Assembly: GCA_027577415.1 (NCBI GenBank)
Contig: JANBQS010000515.1
Coordinates: 1-16,173 of the forward strand
Source of the DNA: Coemansia sp. RSA 922
Taxonomy: Eukaryota > Kickxellomycota > Kickxellomycetes > Kickxellales > Kickxellaceae
DNA length: 16,173 bases
Direction of reading: 5' to 3'
Shown here: positions 7,345 through 16,173 of the stretch, one piece after another
How the letters are laid out: every line of letters starts with the position of its first letter
Numbering within the stretch: the first letter of the stretch is position 1
Program-made: the position numbers and the translations under genes
Notes under the pieces: generated by a model
What the model saw: the letters and a program-made list of their open reading frames with translations, nothing else
What the model was told of the DNA's origin: nothing
Database searches by the model: none

Positions 7345-7895
7345 AAGGGGCCGAAAAAAGTCTAAAGCTAGAACTTTTGAATTGGAAAAATTTTAGGCAC
7401 GTCTACGTCTACGCCTGCAGTACTCAGAGGCACCAGGCGCAGATTAGATCAACTGTCTGATATTTTAGAGGGTTGGAAGTTGTACTTTAAATACATGCCA
7501 GCGACAAAAGCTAGACGAGGAGACCAATGGCAGGGCTTTAGATGATTTTACTATGCCAATATGCACATAGTTGAGACCTAACAACGCTTGGATTTTTAAA
7601 ACTCCGTGCCCATCCAGCTTGGGTTCGTATCCCGCTATTCTCGCTTAAGCAATTGAAAATGTGATATGCCTAATCACCATATCATAAATTCTTCCGCCGA
7701 GCCGTTTTTTGGTATTCTATTTTTTTTTTTTTTCAAGCCAAGCGGAATGTTTCTCGATAGTCATCTATATTTTCGCATCAAGGAAGCATGACCAACGTAA
7801 CTGACAAAATATTCGGCATTCATGCAAGCTCGGCAACAGCCTAACCGTGTACGGGTACTCCCGACATAACGGGCGCGAATTTGGCGGAATGCTCT
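7345..7895 (+). repeat. dispersed element, copy 2 (continuous)
   Basis: The uninterrupted version of the element. It matches 5670-6175 in its left 445 bases and 6695-6785 in its right 80 bases. It contains GGTTCGTATCC at 7622-7632, one base off a pol III B box, and a T-run near 7720. No open frame of note and no clear terminal inverted repeats or target duplications could be made out by eye. Confidence 0.6.
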
Positions 7896-8451
7896 TGGTC
7901 CACCATGGCTCAGCGGTATTAGCAGACTCGTCAACCACCCACTGAATAAGAATATCTATAACGTGGTCGCTATTTTATTGATGCTTTCTCATAGCCTTCT
8001 TATATAACTTGATGAAGACCTTGCCTGACACACGTAGTGTCACCGACGTGTAGGCATTGTGTCGTTGACTCGGCATCAGGTTAGGACTGGAGCTCCATTG
8101 CACCTGAACCGCGGGGCTGCGCTGGTATGTCTACGCATGGGCTGTCAGACTGGTTATGTGGGCTATTACGCGGTTACGCAACGTGCGTAACACCAACGGC
8201 CAGTAGTTCAGAGATGTTTTCCAGCATTTTGGAGTTGTCTGTTGGAATTGCCGCTTGTGGACAGCTAGTCCGGCAGCTGCTGCTCTAGGACACACATAAC
8301 AGCTGTCACACTTGCCAGAAGTATGTCAAACCGCATTTTGTAGTTGCTAGTCCATCATGCGTTCCTTTGCCTACAGAGTCCTGCTTGCCTGTGTTACGTC
8401 TGCCGAAGTATAGAAACTGGCGAGTTATTTATCTACTTGTCTTTTATTACT
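7896..8451. other. intergenic region without a gene
   Basis: No supported gene. It holds a 19-base inverted repeat at 8173-8191 and probably the former promoter and leader of the F-box-like pseudogene. The frame upstream of 8452 remains open by chance. Confidence 0.45.
8173..8191. promoter_or_regulatory. inverted repeat GTTACGCA-ACG-TGCGTAAC, bZIP-like
   Basis: Two perfect 8-base arms are separated by ACG. Each arm contains TTACGCA/TGCGTAA, similar to half-sites bound by fungal and animal bZIP factors of the Yap/C-EBP type. It lies about 260 bases upstream of the pseudogene start. Binding is inference. Confidence 0.35.
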
Positions 8452-9881
8452 ACGAATATCTTATCTTCACTTCAATCTTGTCCACTCCACACTATCGAGA
8501 TAATAATGGACTACGCTGCAGGTAATATTTGCTCGGAGTTTGATAGCATCCGCGGGAGTTCAGAGGAATACAACAGTCTTCTGTTGCCATTAATGACCGC
8601 TTGTCCTAGCTTTGCCTCGCCTGCATATATAGGTATGTTCAGGGTCTATAATATGAACCTTCCTAACATTATCAACATAAATCAGAGCATGGAGGCTTTG
8701 TTTCCGATGGGGATTAAAGAGTCCAGGTATCCTGGCCATCTGTATGCCAAAGAGTTGAATGTTAGCGTTGGGGGCACTGGACATCTGTAGCGGTACTGTG
8801 TTGGAGAAACAGGCATGCAAATTATACATCGATCATACGTTTTGAAGTCGAGCATCAGTACGTTTGTGTAGAAGAGTAGGCAGACGGCGTTGGCAATGAC
8901 AAATATCAGTACCTCGCTGGGGTCCAACTATCATAACAAGCCTCAGTTACCCGCTCAACCGCTCAGCAACCTTGTTGCGCAGCTCAGTCACCACACGACT
9001 GACATTGATTATCACCTTGACTGCCAGCCGATTATTGTTGATCAGCAGCTTACTGGAGTGTGCAGCCTGTCAGTTTTTAGTTTCAGTTCTATGGATGGTG
9101 GCGATTGGGTCATACAGCTAGTGCAACGCAATGCCTCGACATTGCAGTCTATGGATAATCACCTGAAGATGATTAGGGACATAGGCAGTCTCATCCAAAA
9201 CGCCGACAGCAGCTACGTGCAATATCCTTGCTTAAACGCATTCGAGATAAAGGTTCTACGAGGCTCGGACAAATGGCGGCCACCCTCCATTCCCAACGCA
9301 CTGCTATTCCTTAACCTTCAGCACCTAAAATTGGACATGTGTACCACTTTGGTGACGTCGCAGTGTTTAGGGGCAATGAGGCCATGCTCGAATTTCTGGT
9401 CCCTGTGACGAGACGTGAGCCATTTGGGGCTATTCGAAAGTGCGAGGTGTTCACACCAGTCAGCCACCCAAGGCTACAAGATGTCAAAGTGCAACTGGAT
9501 ACGGGCTACAAACCAAACCTCTTAGCTTTGGACGCCGGCTACATGCGGTTTATACTGGGCATTGGTGCTAATGCACCTCGGCGTACCATATTCGGTTCAC
9601 TAATTACCGCTGGGCTTTGATCCATACTCTCAGTACTTGGTAAACATACTTGGGTTCTAGCCCTAGATCCGAGAGTTCTGTACTAGAACCTCTGGGATGC
9701 CTTCGTGCTGCCCAAAATCCTTCCCCTGCTCTTAGATCTATATGCATCGCTTCCCGTTCTAGGTCCACTGGCCAGGCGAATCGCCAAGCACATGTTACCT
9801 GCTAACGTAATCGCAGACTACACCCCAGTGGGAAAGCGCTTTCGTTGCTGGAGCTATGGATTTTGCTTCGACAGCAGTTGA
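8452..9881 (+). pseudogene. decayed F-box-like/LRR-type repertoire protein (Coemansia-expanded family)
   Basis: The remains read in order. ILSSLQSCPLHTIEIIMDYA from 8455 is an F-box-like first helix, and it is preceded by ACG at 8452 where an ATG would be expected. Next come EEYNSLLLPLMTACPSF and AKELNVSV. Two in-frame TAG codons follow at 8788 and 8869; the second sits where STFV-Q is expected, so it was probably CAG. From 8896 the same frame gives LVQRNASTLQ and IQNADSSYVQYPCLNAFEI. A one- or two-base indel near 9340 moves to the next frame: FGDVAVFRGNEAMLEFL, then CEVFTPVSHPRLQDVK and FILGIGANAP. TGA at 9618 and TAG at 9684 follow, then WDAFVLPKILPLLLDL and PVGKRFRCW to TGA 9879-9881. These signatures match a large family of F-box-like proteins that I recall from Coemansia genomes, presumed ubiquitin-ligase adaptors. 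Intact members run about 500-600 residues; here the part after the first motif is also shortened. Non-functional as a full protein. Confidence 0.75.
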
Positions 9882-10591
9882 AAAATCAAACAGAATACTC
9901 GGTCGAATACTAGATCTATAATGTATCGCGGCTAGTCCTTTACCTAAATTACAAACCAATTAAGCCCTGATGGCAGTGTCAGCTGCTTAGGGATGTTTAC
10001 CCGATATGAAATATTAGCACATTGGAATAAGCACAGGCCCCGTGTTTGCTCCAAGCGCTCATCTGCCAATCATGTCAATCGGCACTATACTCAGCAACAC
10101 TGCACCTGAAAGCAAGGGATGGGGGTGTTGGTCGTTGTCACTCTTCAGTAGATGGAGCTGGCGGAGTCCAATGTCTCTTCTTCTCTTCGTAAAGACCTTC
10201 CTAGCTTGTAGCTTTTATTTATTGTACTCTAGTCCATCGAAAAACGGACACCTCGCAAAGACAAAATACAAAGTAGGGACCATCCTGGTCTTTGCACGAA
10301 CTTCCCTCCCCCCTTGTGCGAATAGGATTTACGTGTGGTGTAGTTCCGCTTACGACGTGAGTTTGTTGTCGTTTCAGAAGTGCTGTATCCCTTTTCTTCC
10401 TTCCTCCCTCTTAGCGTTTATTCTCTTTTGTCTATTTACTTTTTAATTTTAGCGTACGCATTCTAGTTCAATTCGCACTTTTTTCTGCACTGCATTACTT
10501 GCACTACAGCTTGCGGCACGCCACCTCGTTAGTCACGCCATAGACCTCACACGACCTTTTGTCTTGGCCTGTTAGGGCGGTAAAACCAATA
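9882..10591. other. promoter-side intergenic region of the ankyrin gene
   Basis: No supported gene. The last 200 bases become pyrimidine-rich (TTCTTCCTTCCTCCC near 10395) and then form a likely leader with many CAC/CTCG words before the ATG at 10592. No clear TATA box was found. The open frame at 10042-10446 lacks coding character and a convincing start. Confidence 0.4.
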
Positions 10592-13500
10592 ATGCCATAC
10601 CGTCACCAGGCAGTTCCACGCAACTCGCGGCGGGCCAGCGGCAACTCGGACAGTTCGTTTGACGATTCGGAAGGCGAGGACCTCCCCGAATCCATCGTCG
10701 GTCCTATTGAGATTCCAAAGTCGCCTTCCCATCCATCGTCCTCACGCGTAGACTCCACACCTGTAAGTACTCTTAACTTGTCCGTTTCATCCCTATGAGG
10801 GAGAAGAGGGATAATATCCATGCCTCTTGCACAATCGTCTACATGTGCCGTGTATAACAGGATAGGTTCATTGTTGCCCGCAACCGTCCCCTCCCCACTT
10901 TGTTTTCCTCCTCCTCGCAGGAACCTCGCGGCTATTGTCAACAAAATAATACGCGAAGGCCTTATGTCACCACTCGTCAAAAAAAAAAAAATTTATTCGT
11001 AAACATTATCCTTGCTAACACTGTTTTTTTTACATACGTAGGGAATGAAGGCGCCGTCGCATATAAACTTTTCATCCAGCCCGCACTCCTCAAATCGCCA
11101 CTCGCATATCGCCACTTCTAGTTCTGCACCGCAATCACAGCACTGGGGGTTTCAAAACATGGCTACCGCTGATTCCAGGTGGTCTCCACAGCTCTACCGC
11201 CAGTGGTTTGGTGCCATTACCGAGGGCCGCTCAATCCAGGTCCACTCTATTCTGGCTGACCATCCTGACGTGCTAAACATGCGGCGAAAGGAGTCTACGC
11301 CCTTCCACATGGCGCTCACGCATATTGCTAGCGAGTGGCTCGGAAACGACACTTCGGGAATGGACGGCCTGCAGGTGGCCATCATGGGGTACAAGAACGC
11401 CTATGCTAACTGGCGACTAGGCAATGGCGCACAGACAGAGCAGATGGCGGGCATGTCGGCGGACCAAATGAAAGAGCACGTCGCCGTGCGCGAGGTCATT
11501 CTGGGCGCGCTCATCGATGCTATCTCGCCTGAACAACTGGACTCGCATTTCTTTGGGCGTCAGCAAAACTCTACTTTGCATTTGGCGGCCTTTTACAATG
11601 ACGCCAATTTGGTTGAGCGACTTTTGCGTCAGGGTGCGGCTATCGATATCCCCAATCGCATGGGCTTTTTGCCGACTGGAATCACCAATGATAAGCCCAC
11701 TTTGCAGTGGCTGTCCATGTACCGTGGTCAGTTACGCGGTACAAGGTACCAGATTCCCCTGGCCCAGGAGGAACCCGAATCGGCAAACTACTATGCTGGC
11801 GACGAGGTCGATGGGGATGTTCATGTCTCGGCTATGGCTCAGCCGATTGGTTCCAGCGCTCAGTTTGCAGAGTCGGAGCTTGAGATGGAGATGCTCGAGC
11901 AATTCAGCGACGATGAAGACGATGAGGCTTGCGAGACCTCGTATATTAGACGCTTTGGCGACATGTCGCGCAGTCCCCTGGTCCCACAGCATGATGCCGA
12001 AGAGGCTGTGCAGTATGATGGCGAGTCGCCTGAAGTCCACGAGAGCGACGATGACGAGGACGGAGATGTACCCGACAACGCGTCCGTGGGCTCGTCTTAC
12101 GACCGAGGTAGCCTGGGGCTTGGCTTGGGCGGTAGCAAATCTAGTCTGACTAAAAAGTCGCCCGAGACCGTTCCGTTGCGCCAGCGTGTGCTCGAAGGCA
12201 AGTTGAATGCCCGAGAGGAGCAGGCCAGACCGGCTAGTCGAGGATCAATGGCCAGTGGTGCCGGCGATATGGCCTACGGCCAGCAACAGCCCGTGTCTAG
12301 CACTCATAGCGTCGTGTCCTATCACACGGCCAATGCTGCTGTTGATGAAGAGGCTGGCGAGCGAGACCTGAGCGATGACGATAGGAACGCCACTGTGCGG
12401 ATCAAGGTGGATCGCGACTCGATTGACGACCAAATCGACGATATTTTCAGCGACTCTGACGACATCGTACAGCTCGAGCCCTCGTACTGCCACACAGGTT
12501 CGGGCCTATCCATGATGTCGTCGTCGGGATCGGTCACGATGCAATCGATGAGCAACGCACTAGCATCGGTGGTTCCGCCGCAGCCAGTCATCTCGGCGTT
12601 CCCCGTAGTTTTGCCCGAGGTATCGATGCGGCCAGTGCACGAGTTTGCAACGAGCAAGGCCGTGGAGCAGCTGAAGCATGACTCGGTTGGCAAGGACCCG
12701 GCCCAGCGTGCCAGTCCTTTCCTCTGCCGTGACTCGCTTTACGAGATGATTATGAGTCGGTCGCCGGGTCGGCAGAGTGGCGCGAGTGTGGGGTCGGTGA
12801 CTAGCAACACTATATCTAACGGGTCGACGTTTGGATCGTCCAAGGATAATTTGTCGCTGATTAGCGGCGGACCACTACGGTCTCCCACGTCGCCCACTAC
12901 GCATATCAGTCCCACTAGCACGTCGTTTGACGACAGTAATTGCTCACCGTCGCATACCGCCATATCGTCGCCCTCAGGCGATACGACCTTTGCCAACCTG
13001 ATGAGTTCGGCCGTACCAGAGGAAAACGCAGAGACGGCCACGGGCTCATTTGCTGAAGACGCTGTACCAGTGAGCACAAACAAGTTTGTGAATGATGTCA
13101 GCCATGAGGCAGCGGCGATTGCCTATGAAGAGGCTTTGTCTGAGGACGGCATGTCTGGCAGCTCGCGTTCCGCGTCGCCTGTGCCTGCTCCTCGACCAGA
13201 CGCCATGTCTCTATTCGCACCAATGCATGAGCCAAGTGGCAGCGACGCTCACGACTCTATGCCCGAGTACTCGGATGAGGCCGCAGTGGATGTCGATGCG
13301 CTATTAGAGTCCGAGCACGAACGAGCATTGCCTTCATTTGATGTCCACCGTACTGGGGAGCAATTCCCGCCTACTTCCGATATAGCATTCCGCGTGGGAC
13401 GTATTGGACGGCGCCAGGGTCGTGCGGCGGCAGCCGAGCTTATGCACGACGATATGAGTGGATTCAGCTCAGAGCCGACGTTCAACTTCGTCAAATCCAA

Positions 13501-16173
13501 ACTGTCAGCCGATGGGTTTGCCGACAAGGCGGCGCGGACTGATGCCAGCGAGCCAGAGTCGCCACTAGCTATGGACTCGTTTGAGCCATCTGCACCCGAT
13601 GCACCGCTGACGCGCGATAAGCGCGACCAGTACCTGCAGACGCTGATAAACCGCAATACGATGCGTGGTTCTCCGACGTCATCACCTAGCAAGCGCAGCG
13701 TCCACGCAGGACTTGCCAGTGTCATGCGGGCGGCATCGCCGTCTGTCAGTGATATAGGCGGGAGCGGAGACGAAGGCGATAACGAGAACGATAGTTTGGC
13801 GCCTCCTCTAGGGTACAGTTTCCGCCACCGGCATATCTCTAAGCGTAGCGAGGGGTCGATCCAGTTTGACATGTCGCGGAGCTCCAGTGCTCTGGGTATG
13901 CGTGATCGGTCTGTGGAAGGCGACATATCGCGGCCTACATCGTCTCTAATGAATTCCCGCGAGGCGTTGTCGGTCAGCGGAGCGTCGATTAACGGCCGTA
14001 TGCGTGCTAGCACTGTGACTTCGCCTACTCAGCAAGCACCCACGCCTGCTCGTAAGGTGTCGCCGTCATTGGCGGTACTAAAGAACCGCAGCCTGGTGTC
14101 AAACTCGCCGGCTAAGCTGTCTACGGCCTCGGAGCAGTCGCCGACAGGACCTAGCCCTGCCACCGCCGCCCGCGTGCTCACGCTCACCAATAATAGTCGC
14201 GTGCGCGCTATGAGCACACCCCCCGACTCTCGTCCACCATCGTCTTTGCTACCTGGCAAAGCGGCTGCGCAGTCCAATCTGAACACGGCGCGTATTGGGC
14301 GTGTGGCAGCACTGTCTCAGAACTTCGAGCGGCAGCAGCAAGGTAACGCCCTGCCACATCGCATTTCTATTCCGGTGCGTCCAGATAGTGTTGCTGACCA
14401 AGTTGCTTCGGCTCCACTTGGTGGTCATCGATCAGAGTTTGACAAGCCGGTTGTTCGGTCGACTAGCGTATCCAGCTCACATAGCACGGGTGCTCATGGT
14501 CAGAGTACTATGGCCAGCCGTGATGCTGGCTCGGAGATGGCTGATGCGGCTGATGGCGGTCACCAGAGCGAGCAACCGCAGGAGGAGCAGGCGCCTCAGC
14601 AACCGTCGCCACCCCCGCCACCTCCTGCCAGTGTGCCTCCCGGCGGCTATGGGGCTGGCGAGAGCGGCGACGGCAATGGCGATGAGCCTAGTCCGAACCC
14701 ACGGGCCATGACTCTCGAGGCCACTGACAGTAATGGCAGCACCACCAGTCACAACAGCAGCGTGGATGCGACCCGTGGTCTGGCTGCCAGCGTACAGTCA
14801 AGTAGTGGCGGCGGATTAAGCGCTGCGTTGCTCATTGACTCGCATACGTCAGTCGATATCGGATCATCGATATTCTCGTCAACGGAGTCTGGCAAAGACA
14901 CGCCCGTCGTTTCGTGCCATGAGGCTGAGCGCAAGAGCCGGTTCAAGGAACTGGCCAACCGGCGTAAGAGCGGCACGCTGGAGCGCATCTCTAACAGCGG
15001 CTTGGTTAAAACGCGCAAGGCGTTGTTGACAGCCAGCGAACCCACTAGCTCCTCGTCGTCTTCGTCGTCTTCTAAGCGGGCGGCTGGGCCATCGACAAAG
15101 GTAGCCAAGGTGCGCTTTGCAGCGCCGGCCGAAGAGACCACGGTTGAGCGTAGTCCATCGCCTAATCGATTTCACGAGGTAGTAGCTCAACCTAGTGCGG
15201 CTGGTTTTTTTGAGGTGCCGGGTGAGGGGCGCGGACGTCGAGAATCAGGCGACGAAATAACATCGTCGTCGTTTAGCAGTGCTGATCTGAATCTCGATGG
15301 TCTGCAGCAAGCCAACACGGCAGCCCTTCACCCAGTAACCGTGGAACCCGCCTTGAGTAGCAAGCAGTCATCTTGTGGCGAGGACTCTGTACATATTCTG
15401 TCGTCGTTTGATACGGGGAGTACACCAGAGTCTACGCCGCTTGATAGTGCGCCGGAGAACACAAAGGTTGGGTTGTTGGCGCAGTATAATCTGAACCAGA
15501 GGAAGCTCGACTATCGGCTTAAGCGTGTATCGGGCGAATCCGAGCAGAGTTATCTGTCGTCGGGTCAGAACTCGCAGTTTACTGGCTTGGACGATGTTGA
15601 CCTTGGGTTTCGAACTATTGGCGATGCGGGACCGTACCCTGGTAGCGACGAGCAGTTAGCTCCGAGTGCTGCGGACATGGAGAGTGTGGATGATAGACTG
15701 GGCGAGGAGTTCCATACGCTTTTACCGACCAGGCCTCGCCTCAACCCTCAGGCGCTGTTTGGGTTGTCGACTGTGGCCGAAGAGGAAGAGGAGAGCCGGA
15801 ATCCCAGTATGGTGGCCAGCGACGCGCACCGGTCGATTGCTGCTGATATGGAGCCTGTGCCAGCTATTCCCTCGAGTATGGCTGAGCTGGGTCGCATGTC
15901 ATCGTCTATATCCACGTCGTCGTCAGTTGCTGATCCACTGCGGGGTCCTGAAATGCAAGAGCGGCGGCACGAGGCCTCGCCTGTTCGCGGACTGCGATCG
16001 GCTATGTTTGAGGCGCTGGTAGTACCTCCGCGTCCCCTATCTCTGGCGAGCATGCAGCAATCGGCGGAGCACGATACTGGTGAGTTTTCTGGTACTGGGG
16101 CTGATTCGGCGGGTCATTACGAGGATCTGACTCAGTCGCGTACACCGTCGCTGGGGTCGCACTCCTTTGATCC
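10592..16173 (+). CDS. large ankyrin-repeat protein with long disordered Ser/Pro-rich region, 3' end outside the window
   Basis: Exon 1 (10592-10762, 57 codons, MPYRHQAVPRNSRRAS...) ends at CCT|GTAAGT. The main exon opens at 11042 after TACGTAG and stays open to the right edge: 5132 bases, no stop. With a single intron 1767 codons are visible. Residues of about 120-280 carry ankyrin-type repeats: a first IQVHSILADHPDVLNMRRKE...TPFHMAL, and a clearer STLHLAAFYNDANLVERLLR followed by QGAAIDIPNRMGFLP (234-270). Acidic runs FSDDEDDE (about 345) and SDDDEDGD (about 391) follow. The rest looks disordered, Ser/Thr/Pro-rich with many SP/TP sites (SPTSSPSKR, TSPTQQAPTPARKVSP), a six-proline run at 1247-1252, nine serines at 1393-1401, and KVRF at 1413-1416, which fits the RVxF docking motif for protein phosphatase 1. 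I cannot name an ortholog. A scaffold regulated by proline-directed kinases is inference. Confidence 0.85.
10763..11041 (+). other. intron region of the ankyrin gene, one or two introns
   Basis: GTAAGT at 10763 and TAG ending at 11041 bound a 279-base intron in phase 0. Inside it a strong pyrimidine tract plus CAG ends at 10920, and a second donor GTAAAC starts at 10999, followed by a TGCTAAC branch-like site near 11013. A two-intron model (10763-10920 and 10999-11041) is therefore equally in frame. Confidence 0.6.
10921..10998 (+). other. possible 78-base cassette exon
   Basis: Exactly 26 codons with no stop, flanked by a strong acceptor and a usable donor, both in phase 0. It would insert a basic, Gln/Asn/Lys-rich stretch beginning EPRGYCQQNN and ending KKKNLF between residues 57 and 58. 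A 13-base A-run inside it argues for intron sequence; the frame preservation argues for an exon. Undecided. Confidence 0.35.

Noticed and set aside
5983..7632. tRNA genes suggested by GGTTCG blocks at 5983 and 7622
   Set aside because: The T-stem is only partly paired, and no acceptor stem, D arm or anticodon arm could be fitted around either block.
8682..8927. Minus-strand open frame of 81 codons with hydrophobic start
   Set aside because: It overlaps the readable sense sequence of the F-box-like pseudogene and has no support of its own.
10042..10446. Open frame of 134 codons upstream of the ankyrin gene
   Set aside because: Starts at a non-ATG codon, has Cys/Ser/Phe-rich composition from pyrimidine-rich DNA, and occupies the likely promoter of the ankyrin gene.
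11732..16053. Many open frames on both strands inside the ankyrin gene, up to 254 codons
   Set aside because: All are shadows of the single long plus-strand frame, which runs from 11042 to the edge without a stop. Their Ser/Arg/Leu-rich composition follows from the complement of its codons.

Overview
The window looks like nuclear DNA of an early-diverging filamentous fungus, most likely Kickxellales (Coemansia or a relative). The evidence is compact genes with GT-AG introns, pyrimidine-rich leaders, TATA boxes about 100-130 bases upstream of start codons, and a decayed member of an F-box-like repertoire family that I remember as greatly expanded in Coemansia. That placement comes from memory of the family, not from a search.

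Layout. (1) Bases 1-212, minus strand: the first 70 codons of a gene, perhaps an ABCF-type ATPase, divergent from (2) a 225-residue secreted protein at 1013-1690. The 800-base region between them holds a TATA box for each gene and four copies of the 8-mer TACCGCAG. (3) Bases 1691-3198 hold no gene I can support. (4) Bases 3331-5307 encode an unrecognised 658-residue protein with a 42-residue perfect heptad region (six 21-base repeats), a possible bipartite nuclear signal, an Ala/Pro-rich repeat region with three FGNAP motifs, and a globular C-terminal half. (5) Bases 5.6-7.9 kb are an AT-rich graveyard: two diverged copies of a dispersed element about 500 bases long, a possible membrane-protein exon, and the 5' end of an inositol monophosphatase gene that keeps its intron but stops after about 52 recognisable residues. 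(6) Bases 8452-9881 are a pseudogene of the F-box-like family with a lost start, four in-frame stops and a frameshift. (7) Bases 10592 to the right edge are the start of a very large ankyrin-repeat protein (at least 1767 codons visible), mostly disordered and rich in Ser-Pro/Thr-Pro, with a KVRF motif that could dock protein phosphatase 1.

The genes do not form a pathway. The contrast is between intact genes at both ends and a middle of about 4.5 kb made of repeats and broken genes. The strongest candidates for something undescribed are the 658-residue repeat protein and the paired dispersed element associated with gene fragments.
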